This document shows, one piece after another, positions 53,518 through 61,560 of a stretch of 64,000 bases of DNA. The position numbers were made by a program, and so were the translations under genes. The DNA is from Flavobacteriales bacterium (GTDB lineage Bacteria > Bacteroidota > Bacteroidia > Flavobacteriales_E > Vicingaceae). Each line of letters opens with the position of its first letter. Positions within the stretch are counted from its first letter, which is position 1. The notes below the pieces were generated by a model. It was not told where the DNA came from and did no database searches. It saw only the letters and a list, made by a program, of their open reading frames with translations. The stretch spans positions 1-64,000 of the forward strand of contig PALM01000044.1 of the NCBI GenBank assembly GCA_002706365.1. Reading direction: 5' to 3'.

Positions 53518-54123
53518 ATGAAGTATTCTTTACTCACCTTTTGTTTGTTCCTTCCTTTTCTCGCACATACGCAAGGAAGGTTAGCTGCATTTTCTGCCGT
53601 GAGGCTCGATAGGGAGAATGTGCAAGTGAATTGGACAATGAAAGCTGGGGTTAGTTGTCAGTCGCCCGAGGTTCAAAGAAGTACAGATACCTTGAACTTT
53701 AGCTCTATCTTTAGATATCCCGGAGTATGTGGGGGTGGGGCAACCGAAGAATCATTCAGTTGGATTGATAAGAATGCTTTAGCAGATAGGGATACTTATT
53801 ATAGATTGAGGATCGATGATGGGGAGTTTTCCGAGATCTTCAAGATCGAAGGAGAGGTAGCCCTTGCTGAGAATGCAGTGCAGCCTTACCCATCTCCGGC
53901 AATTGATATACTTAATCTGGCTTACAGAGAAGAGTTAGGCTCAATTGAAGAGATAGGTCTATTCAATTCGCATGGTACAGAGATCAAGATCGATCTACTC
54001 TCTTCACTTAATGAGAGCCCATTGAGAATTCAAACGACAGCCCTTCCGGCCGGACTATATTTTTTGTGGATAGTCTTCTCAGAAGAGAATAGTTTCAAGG
54101 TCAAATTCCTTGTGGTGAAGTAG
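53518..54123 (+). CDS. Exported protein with T9SS-type sorting tail
   Basis: About 201 residues from the ATG at 53518, chosen because it gives a clean signal peptide (KYSLLTFCLFLPFLAHTQG); the frame is open nine codons further upstream. A small beta domain has two Cys near 46 and 71 that may form a disulfide. The last 75 residues have the form of a type IX secretion C-terminal domain (VQPYPSPAIDILNLAY; LPAGLYFLWIVFSEE; FKVKFLVVK). Function of the cargo is unknown. Its stop is 2 bp from the converging GT2 gene. Confidence 0.8.
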   Translation: MKYSLLTFCLFLPFLAHTQGRLAAFSAVRLDRENVQVNWTMKAGVSCQSPEVQRSTDTLNFSSIFRYPGVCGGGATEESFSWIDKNALADRDTYYRLRIDDGEFSEIFKIEGEVALAENAVQPYPSPAIDILNLAYREELGSIEEIGLFNSHGTEIKIDLLSSLNESPLRIQTTALPAGLYFLWIVFSEENSFKVKFLVVK

Positions 54124-54125
54124 GC

Positions 54126-56087
54126 TTATGGTTTGCGCCCTAGCTGACTTAAATTCTTGAAGATGATCTCCAGATCACTTAGGATCTTGTAATTCCTTCC
54201 GTATTCGAAATTGAGTTTCTCAATGATATGCTCATCCAAAGTTTCTCGCTCGTGCAGGTCTGCCGGAGTGAGTATGCCTTTCTTGATCCTCAATTGTTGA
54301 TCATTCCCTCCAAACAAACTGCTGAATCCCACTAAAGACAATTTTCCTATGATCACTTTGAATAGATTGCCGAAATAGCCACCCTTTTCTCGTTGAAATA
54401 GGATCAGAATAGGAGAGAGGATCAAAAAGAAGAAAGATAGAAGGAAGTCGAGCAGTCTCTTATTCCGCTGATTAAAAGGCTTTAAAATGGCATTTGATCC
54501 TATGATGTAATACTCCCCTGAACTTTCAATAGAATTACTGCCAATGATGTACAAGCTTTCCGGTGGGGCAATTTTAAAATCTACTGCCTGCTCATCTATA
54601 TTGCCCATCTGCTTTATGATCTCTTTAGAGCTGATATCCTTGGAGCAGAAGATCACTTCATTGATGTTGTAGATCTCAATAATGTCTTCAAGCTGGTAGA
54701 GCTTTGCCGTGTAATCGTATCCATCATCGAGATTGTCGGCACTGATCGTCACAATGATCTCAGGTTCCAATGGAGTATCGATCAAGAAGGAATTTATGCG
54801 TTTGATCTCTCCAGATTTTCCAATGATAGCGATTCTTTGAGCCTTCGCTTTTTGGAGTCGGCGCAATTTTAAGAGGTGCATAAGATATCTGTATGCCGGC
54901 ACTATGAATAAGCTCCAAAGTATTCCAAAAAGGACAATAGCTCTCGAGAATCTGTAGGATTCATCCAAAAGAGAGTAAATGATCAATGTGATCAGAGAAC
55001 CGGAAAAAACTCCCCTTAGAATATTGTTGAAGGGAGTAGGTATCATATATGCTCCATTCATCAATAAGCTGAAGATATATACGCCAACCATCATCGGAAT
55101 ACCATAGGCTTCCACCTCTGGAGGATAACTTCCACCTTCTACATATTTTACTTGATTCTCATAATAGCCTACAAAGCCCTTGATACCTGCGAATAAGATC
55201 AAAGCGTCTAAGATTGGCAGTATAAAATGCTTTGCGGTACGCGTTATTACAGCCAGTCCAGCCCTTAGGTAGATCGCCAGATTGATCAGGAAGGAGAAGA
55301 GTTTCGCATTGGTCTGCGAGAAATGTTTTTTGGCAAAAATGGCCATAGCCCTATAGAAGACATACACATAGTTGATACTACTCTTCTTGGTGCTTTCTCC
55401 CTTATAATGGATTATTGAGGTATCTGCCAGGTAAAGGTTTTTAAAGCCGGCCTGAGTGATTCGATAAGAAAGGTCGATATCTTCACCATACATGAAGAAA
55501 TTCTCATCCAGCATGCCAATTTTGTCGATCACTTCCTTTCTCAGCATCATAAATGCACCACTGAGTATTTCTACCTCGTGATTTTCGTCTTTGGAAAGAT
55601 GACCGAGATGGTACTGACTAAAACGCTTCGATTTTGGGAAAAGGTTGGATAGGCCAAAGATCTTGTAGAAGGCTACAGAAGGAGTAGGTAGTCCTCTTTT
55701 TGATTCAGGAAGGAAATTCCCTTTACCATCCAGCATCATCACTCCGATACCTCCTACTTTTGGGTCGGCTTCAAATTTTGCAAGACATTTTTCAAAGGTA
55801 TCTTCCTCAACAACAGTATCTGGATTGAGCAAGAGGAAATACTTTCCCTCTGCCACCTTCATGGCTTGATTATTGGCCTTTGAGAATCCCAGGTTATCTC
55901 GATTGGCTATCAGCTTAACTTGGGGGAATCGCTCTTTCAGCATCTTTACAGAGCCGTCTACAGAGTTATTGTCCACCACAATTACTTCTCCATCAATTCC
56001 TTTCATGGCCTGGAATACAGAGTGAAGACAATTCTCTAAGAAGAACTGCACATTGTAGTTTACAATGATTACGCTAAGAGAAGCCAT
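54126..56087 (-). CDS. GT2 glycosyltransferase fused to a degenerate sugar-transferase-like module
   Basis: A 653-residue protein. Residues 1-250 are a family 2 glycosyltransferase (LSVIIVNYNVQFFLENCLHS; ANRDNLGFSKANNQA; LLLNPDTVV). About five helices follow (270-410), then a CoA-binding-like Rossmann part (about 415-500, IAIIGKSGEIKRI). The end (RNKRLLDFLLSFFFLILSPILIL...GKLSLVGF...ILSDLEIIFKNL) looks like an undecaprenyl-phosphate sugar transferase whose central catalytic segment is shortened. It probably adds a sugar to a lipid-linked glycan. It is encoded 7 bp after recR. Confidence 0.82.
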   Translation of the reverse strand: MASLSVIIVNYNVQFFLENCLHSVFQAMKGIDGEVIVVDNNSVDGSVKMLKERFPQVKLIANRDNLGFSKANNQAMKVAEGKYFLLLNPDTVVEEDTFEKCLAKFEADPKVGGIGVMMLDGKGNFLPESKRGLPTPSVAFYKIFGLSNLFPKSKRFSQYHLGHLSKDENHEVEILSGAFMMLRKEVIDKIGMLDENFFMYGEDIDLSYRITQAGFKNLYLADTSIIHYKGESTKKSSINYVYVFYRAMAIFAKKHFSQTNAKLFSFLINLAIYLRAGLAVITRTAKHFILPILDALILFAGIKGFVGYYENQVKYVEGGSYPPEVEAYGIPMMVGVYIFSLLMNGAYMIPTPFNNILRGVFSGSLITLIIYSLLDESYRFSRAIVLFGILWSLFIVPAYRYLMHLLKLRRLQKAKAQRIAIIGKSGEIKRINSFLIDTPLEPEIIVTISADNLDDGYDYTAKLYQLEDIIEIYNINEVIFCSKDISSKEIIKQMGNIDEQAVDFKIAPPESLYIIGSNSIESSGEYYIIGSNAILKPFNQRNKRLLDFLLSFFFLILSPILILFQREKGGYFGNLFKVIIGKLSLVGFSSLFGGNDQQLRIKKGILTPADLHERETLDEHIIEKLNFEYGRNYKILSDLEIIFKNLSQLGRKP

Positions 56088-56094
56088 GCATTAA

Positions 56095-56715
56095 TTATTT
56101 GGCGAAGGTTGATTCGTAAGGTATGCGATTGATGATGGATCTTCCCAGTGTAAGCTCGTCGGCGAATTCTAATTCATCGCCACTGGCAATACCTTGTGCA
56201 AGGGTAGATACTTTTACATTCTTGTCTTTCAATTGCTTGTAGAGATAGTAATTCGTGGTGTCGCCTTCCATAGTGGTGCTCAAGGCGAGGATCACCTCTT
56301 CCACAGAATCTCTTTCCAGCCTTTGGATCAATTCTTCTATCCTAAGATCTGAGGGTCCTATTCCATCCATGGGTGAGATGATCCCTCCCAAAACGTGATA
56401 TTTTCCCCTGAATTGTGCGGTATTCTCAATTGCCATTACATCCCTAATGTCTTCAACCACACAGATCTGCTCATCTATTCGCTTCGGATTACTGCAGATG
56501 CCGCATATTTCTTCATCGGAAATATTATAGCACTGCTTGCAGTAGTTGATGTCTGTTCTCAATTTGATAATGGCTTCACCAAAGTCGGTGACTTCGGCCT
56601 TCGATTGCCGCAATAAGAAGAGAGCCAACCTCAAGGCTGTGCGCTTTCCCACACCGGGAAGAGTGTTGAGCTGGTCTATGGCTTTACCAAGAAGTTTTGA
56701 TGGGTATTCTTCCAA
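56095..56715 (-). CDS. recR: Recombination mediator RecR
   Basis: A 206-residue protein with a helix-hairpin-helix N-terminus (LPGVGKRTALRLALFLL near 20), a four-Cys zinc site (CKQCYNISDEEICGIC near 60-75) and a Toprim domain (VVEDIRDVMAIE; YHVLGGIISPMDGIGPSDLRI near 110-130). It loads RecA at gaps together with RecO and RecF. Length and motifs are standard. Confidence 0.97.
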   Translation of the reverse strand: MEEYPSKLLGKAIDQLNTLPGVGKRTALRLALFLLRQSKAEVTDFGEAIIKLRTDINYCKQCYNISDEEICGICSNPKRIDEQICVVEDIRDVMAIENTAQFRGKYHVLGGIISPMDGIGPSDLRIEELIQRLERDSVEEVILALSTTMEGDTTNYYLYKQLKDKNVKVSTLAQGIASGDELEFADELTLGRSIINRIPYESTFAK

Positions 56716-56824
56716 GATCGATTCTTTGCTTCAAAAGTACCATCATAATTTCACTTTCACTGTGGATTAAAAGTGGAATTGAGCGCAAAATCGATTGAAA
56801 AATTGCCGTTCTCCGTCGCATATT

Positions 56825-58285
56825 ATGAGTCCCACAGCGATCATCATTCTACTGCTGTCCTATTTTGGATTGCTGCTCATCTTGAGCTACTTCACTTCCA
56901 AAGGCGCAGATAATCAGACATTTTTTATCGGTAACCGACAGTCGCCCTGGTATTTGGTGGCTTTTGGGATGATTGGTACCTCACTTTCCGGGGTGACTTT
57001 TATTTCTGTGCCCGCCTGGGTTGAAAGCAGTCAGTTCTCCTATATGCAAATGGTGCTGGGCTATTTGTTGGGCTATGTGGTCATTGCATTTGTGCTCTTG
57101 CCGCTATACTATAGTTTACAGCTTACTTCGATCTATAAGTATCTGGAACAGCGATTTGGTTATTGGTCGTACAAAACCGGAGCCTTCTATTTTATTCTTT
57201 CCCGTTCTCTTGGGGCTTCATTCCGATTGTATCTGGTGGCCACCGTCCTGCAACTAGCTATTTTCGATGCTTGGGGAGTGCCCTATTGGGTGAGTGTAGC
57301 TGTTACGATCTTGCTGATCTGGGTCTATACTTTCAAAGGAGGGATCAAGACTATTGTGTGGACCGACAGCTTGCAAACGCTATTTATGCTCGCCGCTGTA
57401 GGCATCACTATTTGGCAGATCGGCGGTAAGTTGAATCTGGAGATCGGACAAATTGCTCAAATTGTGAGTGATAGTGAGTATTCCAAGACTTTCTTCTTTG
57501 AAGATTGGAAAGACAGCAAGTTCTTCTGGAAGCAGTTCATTAGTGGTGCGTTTATCACGATTGTGATGACAGGCCTAGATCAGGATATGATGCAGAAGAA
57601 CCTCTCTATCCGAAATCTGAAGGAAGCACAATGGAATATTTTCTCCTTCTCTACCATACTGGTCTTGGTGAATGTCTTCTTTCTGAGCTTAGGTGCCTTG
57701 CTCTTCATTTATGCTAACCATATAGGTTTGAGCATACCTGAGAAAACAGATGAGATCTACCCTCTGCTTGCCCTTAAGGGTTATTTGGGACCAATGGCTG
57801 CATTCTTCTTTATCCTGGGATTAACGGCAGCGGCTTATTCAAGCGCAGACTCTGCACTTACGGCACTGACTACCTCAGTTTGTATAGATCTAATAGATGT
57901 GCAACGTTTTGAAGAGGCCAAAGCCATTCGAATTAGAAAGCGAGTGCATTTACTAATGTCGCTCTTACTTTTTGTAATCATCTTGATCTTCTCCTTAGTG
58001 AATGATGAGAATGTGATCAGCAGTTTATTCAAGGCGGCCGGCTATACTTATGGTCCATTGCTTGGGATGTATGCCTTTGGAATGATCCATAAGAAGAAGG
58101 TTTTGGATAAAGGAGTGCCTTTTGTCTGTTTGATAGCCCCCTTTCTAACATACGGACTGCAGTATCAAGCGCCAATTTTGTTCAACGGCTATCAGTTTGG
58201 CTATGAGATCATTGTGATCAATGGTTTTATTACCTATCTGGGACTAGCCTTCTTATCAAGTCGATTCATCTACGCAGAAAGATAA
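56825..58285 (+). CDS. Sodium:solute symporter
   Basis: A 486-residue transporter from the ATG at 56825; the frame extends to a TTG at 56795, but those ten residues are polar and unlike the family. About thirteen helices. The first two carry ADNQTFFIGNRQSPWYLVAFGMIGTSLSGVTFISVPA, in pieces typical of the SSS family, and a sodium-site-like LTAAAYSSADSALTALTTSVCIDL lies near 333-356. The substrate is not predictable from sequence. It is transcribed away from recR. Confidence 0.92.
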   Translation: MSPTAIIILLLSYFGLLLILSYFTSKGADNQTFFIGNRQSPWYLVAFGMIGTSLSGVTFISVPAWVESSQFSYMQMVLGYLLGYVVIAFVLLPLYYSLQLTSIYKYLEQRFGYWSYKTGAFYFILSRSLGASFRLYLVATVLQLAIFDAWGVPYWVSVAVTILLIWVYTFKGGIKTIVWTDSLQTLFMLAAVGITIWQIGGKLNLEIGQIAQIVSDSEYSKTFFFEDWKDSKFFWKQFISGAFITIVMTGLDQDMMQKNLSIRNLKEAQWNIFSFSTILVLVNVFFLSLGALLFIYANHIGLSIPEKTDEIYPLLALKGYLGPMAAFFFILGLTAAAYSSADSALTALTTSVCIDLIDVQRFEEAKAIRIRKRVHLLMSLLLFVIILIFSLVNDENVISSLFKAAGYTYGPLLGMYAFGMIHKKKVLDKGVPFVCLIAPFLTYGLQYQAPILFNGYQFGYEIIVINGFITYLGLAFLSSRFIYAER

Positions 58286-58349
58286 ATTCTCATTGAATCT
58301 TATAAGTCGCACTTCTTTTCTATCTTGGGCATGTAAATCAATTCGCATA

Positions 58350-59264
58350 ATGAAAAAGATCTATTTACTGCTATTGAGCATAAGCGTCTTAGTTGCTTGC
58401 TCCAATAGCTCTGAAAACTCCAATGATGCTAATGGCGATAATGCCGATTCATTGGAAGCTAAGGCGATTGAGCCAGCTGATGAATTCAAGCAACAAGTAT
58501 TCTATCCCATCCCATCTCCTGAGCAGATGTTCGACTTCATTAATGAAGTGGGGATCAATTATTCTGTTGAGTTAATCCAGGATCCTGCGAATGCAGGAAA
58601 GCACAATGACCCTACATCCATGGCATTGAACTTTGGAGTTTATACTGCTGATCTGGCTTATGCTGCTGCTTATGAAGATATAGAAACTACAGTTGAACTC
58701 TATCAGATCGTCAATGATATCGCCGCAGATATGAGTATTGAGGATATGGTGGATAAAGTGGTGATGAAAGAGGTGAAGAGAAACCTTCAGAATAGAGATT
58801 CACTTTCAGTAATTGCCGGAAGGGCCTATTACGATGCTGTTGGATATTTGGAGCAGAATGAAATGCATGGCAAACTTGCATTGATGTCTCTAGGTGGATG
58901 GATCGAGAGCATGTATATCAGTTTGAGTTCTATATCGGAATTCAATGAAGGATCAGTTACCGCACAGCGTATCGCAGATCAGAAGATCACTTTTGGAAAC
59001 CTTTACACTTTCCTAAAGAAATACGAGAATGAAAGGGGAGTATCTGAGGCTACTCAGAAACTGAAGGAAATTCGCTCCTTATTCGCTTCTCTTCCCGAAA
59101 AGCGTGTGGCGAAGAGTTCGCCCAGTAAAGATGGCGGTAAGATGATATTGAGCAGCAGTAGAAAGATCAGTATCAGTGAGAATCAATTCAATATACTGAA
59201 AGAAGCCGTAAATCAATACCGCAGCTCCATTACTTCAACTGCGAAGAACAAGTCACAATCCTAA
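58350..59264 (+). CDS. Lipoprotein of unknown function
   Basis: A 304-residue lipoprotein from the ATG at 58350 (KKIYLLLLSISVLVAC); the longer frame from 58293 has no signal and is rejected. The mature part is helical and soluble, with a low-complexity Asn/Asp/Ser linker after the Cys, and a repeated pattern of paired helices (ALNFGVYTADLAYAAAYED; MSLGGWIESMYISLSSISEF). The C-terminus is Lys/Ser-rich. No family is recognised. It precedes another exported protein by 19 bp and is probably co-transcribed. Confidence 0.8.
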   Translation: MKKIYLLLLSISVLVACSNSSENSNDANGDNADSLEAKAIEPADEFKQQVFYPIPSPEQMFDFINEVGINYSVELIQDPANAGKHNDPTSMALNFGVYTADLAYAAAYEDIETTVELYQIVNDIAADMSIEDMVDKVVMKEVKRNLQNRDSLSVIAGRAYYDAVGYLEQNEMHGKLALMSLGGWIESMYISLSSISEFNEGSVTAQRIADQKITFGNLYTFLKKYENERGVSEATQKLKEIRSLFASLPEKRVAKSSPSKDGGKMILSSSRKISISENQFNILKEAVNQYRSSITSTAKNKSQS

Positions 59265-59283
59265 TCAATAGAAATCACAGATC

Positions 59284-59961
59284 ATGAAAAAGTTTCTTTT
59301 ACTCGCTTTCCTATTTGGGACAATAGTTTCTTTAGAGGCCCAGCAATGCAATTATTATCACAGAAAGAATTGTGAGAATGATAGCGAGTATAAAATGAAA
59401 TACGATAGCCAGTCGCGCTCTGCTTTATTGGGCAAAGGACAAAAATCTGAATTCCATCTGGTGGCTTATAATGGCATGGACTACAGGATTACTGTCTGCG
59501 CTGAAGAAAACTTGGGTGAAGAGATCCACTTTAAGATCTACGAAAAACAGAGAGTGCTAATAAAGCCTGAAAAAGCTGAAGATCTTGCTGTATATGAAGA
59601 AGAGCAGATCGATCTTGAGAGTCAGGATGAATACGCCGATGATACTTATGATCAATACTCAGATAACGCTTACAATGATTCTTATAGCGATCCCTATTCC
59701 GACTATTCAGAAAGCTATTCCGAAGAAACCGTAGCTCAAGGTAGCAATGAACCAAAATTCAAATTGGTGAAGGAATTGCTCTATGACAATACCTCTGATA
59801 GTCTTTCAATGAGCCTTGAATTTACGGCTCAGGGAACTATGAGCTTGATTGTTGAAATAAGTATCCCCGGTGAAGCTCAAACATCAAAACTGGCCCTCCG
59901 CAATATGGGTTGTGTAGGTGTTTTGGTGGAGCATGCCAGCGCTTTGAAAGCAGGTTTTTAG
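59284..59961 (+). CDS. Exported protein with Tyr/Ser/Asp repeat insert
   Basis: A 225-residue protein with a signal peptide (to about EAQQ) and a beta-rich body (about 45-100 and 155-215) split by an acidic linker. The linker, about 113-150, repeats Y-x-D/S units (DPYSDYSESYSEE). Cysteines near 22, 31, 72 and 211 may form disulfides. No family is recognised. It follows the lipoprotein gene directly and ends 59 bp before the CTAG element. Confidence 0.75.
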   Translation: MKKFLLLAFLFGTIVSLEAQQCNYYHRKNCENDSEYKMKYDSQSRSALLGKGQKSEFHLVAYNGMDYRITVCAEENLGEEIHFKIYEKQRVLIKPEKAEDLAVYEEEQIDLESQDEYADDTYDQYSDNAYNDSYSDPYSDYSESYSEETVAQGSNEPKFKLVKELLYDNTSDSLSMSLEFTAQGTMSLIVEISIPGEAQTSKLALRNMGCVGVLVEHASALKAGF

Positions 59962-60019
59962 GAGGAAGTGCTACTGGAGTGCTCTAAAGTGCACTAAAGT
60001 GAGGCTAGAGTTTTTATAT

Positions 60020-60125
60020 GAATCTAGAACCTAGAGTCTAGAATCTAGACATTGAATTTTACTAATGATATGCTACCTCGTCCCTGAATTAGAACTAATC
60101 TAGGCTCTAGATTCTAGGTTCTAGA
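60020..60125. repeat. Gene-less CTAG inverted-repeat element (copy 3)
   Basis: Two arms of ARYCTAG heptamers enclose about 49 bp. The left arm 60023-60049 and the right arm 60099-60125 are inverse complements with only three mismatches in 27 bp, all transitions. The left arm (60020-60050) is identical over 31 bp to the right arm of copy 2 (29642-29672, inverted). No four-helix gene remnant is recognisable inside. It could also fold as an RNA stem and end transcription of the upstream gene. Confidence 0.78.
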
Positions 60126-60148
60126 ATCTCCACAACCATCCATATCCT

Positions 60149-60156
60149 TAATTTTG
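60149..60156 (+). promoter_or_regulatory. -7 element before the M28 peptidase gene
   Basis: TAATTTTG is an exact TAnnTTTG match, 17 bp before the ATG. The expected -33 region falls at the edge of the CTAG arm and holds no TTTG. Confidence 0.5.
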
Positions 60157-60173
60157 CCATCAAATAAATTCCA

Positions 60174-61400
60174 ATGAAAAAGATCACATTCCTATTTGCT
60201 ATTGCAATCCTAATAAGCACTGCTATTCATGCACAGGATGCAGAAGCTAACTTCAAAACATCTATTGAATTCCTGGCAGATGACGCATTGGAAGGAAGAG
60301 AAACCGGTACAGTAGGTGCAGCAATTGCAGCGGGTTATATCGCAGCTGAATTCCAACATTTGGGATTGAGCACAGTTTCGGATGAAGGGTATTTTCAGGA
60401 GTTTATTTATCGACCAAGACTCAATCCTCATTCTACAAAAACAGATACCACTAAGCCCGGTGTGGTCGCTAGAAATGTAATGGGATTCATTGATCATGGC
60501 TCTGAAAAGACTGTTGTGATCGGTGCTCATTATGACCATTTAGGTCATGGAGGAGAAGGTTCTCTCCATGCAGCTAAGGATGGGCAGATCCACAATGGTG
60601 CCGACGACAACGCAAGTGGTGTAGCTATGTTGATCTATTTGGCAAAGGAGCTTCAGAAGGATCAGTATGCAGGAAGTAATTATCTGATCATTGCTTTCTC
60701 CGGTGAGGAAAAAGGATTGCTAGGGTCGAATTTCTATGCGAAGAATCCAATACTCGCTCATGAAACTACCAAGTACATGTTGAACTTTGATATGGTGGGT
60801 CGAATGAGTGCAGATAAAGGTTTGATCATTAATGGAGTGGGTACCGCTTCAGAATGGCTTGATCTGATCGAAAGTTCGAATACGAATAATGTCAAACTGA
60901 CCACTACTGAATCTGGAATTGGTCCATCAGATCATACTTCATTCTATCTTCAAGATATGCCGGTATTACATTTCTTTACTGGAGCTCATGAAGATTATCA
61001 CAAACCATCTGATGATTCGGATAAGATCAATTACAAGGGAATGCAAGAGGTGGCTGATCTAGTTTGTGAGATTATTAAGCAAGCAGATAATAAGGATGCA
61101 TTGAGCTTTCAAAAAACTAAAGAAGAGAAGAGCTCAACGCCTAGATTCACCGTTACCCTAGGTGTAATGCCCGACTACGCATTTGGTGGAGAAGGCATGC
61201 GCATTGATGGGATTATCGAAGACCGTCCGGCTCAAAAAGCAGGACTTGAGAAAGGTGATGTGGTGATCCAATTGGGAGATTACCCTATTGATGGGATGCA
61301 GGGATATATGGAAGCATTGAGTAAGTTCAGTAAGGGAGATAAGACTACTGTAAAGGTCAAAAGAGGGGATGAGGTAATTGAGGAGGAGATCCAATTTTAA
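60174..61400 (+). CDS. M28-family zinc metallopeptidase with C-terminal PDZ domain
   Basis: A 408-residue exported aminopeptidase-like enzyme (signal peptide to about HAQD). Zinc ligands are seen in IGAHYDHLG near 120, HNGADDNASG near 140, SGEEKGLLGS near 172-181, FDMVG near 203 and HEDYHKPSDD near 271-280. A PDZ domain fills about 330-405 (PAQKAGLEKGDVVIQLG; GDKTTVKVKRG). It probably trims peptides in the periplasm or at the cell surface. Confidence 0.93.
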   Translation: MKKITFLFAIAILISTAIHAQDAEANFKTSIEFLADDALEGRETGTVGAAIAAGYIAAEFQHLGLSTVSDEGYFQEFIYRPRLNPHSTKTDTTKPGVVARNVMGFIDHGSEKTVVIGAHYDHLGHGGEGSLHAAKDGQIHNGADDNASGVAMLIYLAKELQKDQYAGSNYLIIAFSGEEKGLLGSNFYAKNPILAHETTKYMLNFDMVGRMSADKGLIINGVGTASEWLDLIESSNTNNVKLTTTESGIGPSDHTSFYLQDMPVLHFFTGAHEDYHKPSDDSDKINYKGMQEVADLVCEIIKQADNKDALSFQKTKEEKSSTPRFTVTLGVMPDYAFGGEGMRIDGIIEDRPAQKAGLEKGDVVIQLGDYPIDGMQGYMEALSKFSKGDKTTVKVKRGDEVIEEEIQF

Positions 61401-61420
61401 TTTTCAATCTGTGAATTATT

Positions 61421-61446
61421 AATGTGTGAATGAAGATTCACACATT
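61421..61446 (+). terminator. Hairpin terminator after the M28 peptidase gene
   Basis: Perfect 11-bp arms (AATGTGTGAAT and complement) with a GAAG loop start 20 bp after the stop codon. The following bases are only partly T-rich, so efficiency is uncertain. Confidence 0.65.
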
Positions 61447-61483
61447 CACATTTATTTCCCTTCTAAATACCATAGCTATTTAG

Positions 61484-61534
61484 CTGATAGCGGCTATCAG
61501 GAATTGCTGCCCAATTCATAAAACCGTAATTTTG
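61484..61534 (+). promoter_or_regulatory. Promoter and palindromic operator of the fused mutase gene
   Basis: A perfect 17-bp palindrome CTGATAGC-G-GCTATCAG (61484-61500) ends 3 bp before a TTG (61504-61506). This is 20 bp upstream of an exact -7 element TAATTTTG (61527-61534). The ATG follows at 61561. A site touching -33 suggests control by a dimeric regulator, perhaps one responding to acyl-CoA; the regulator is unknown. Confidence 0.6.
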
Positions 61535-61560
61535 CATTCCTTCAAGACAAAGAGAATTCT

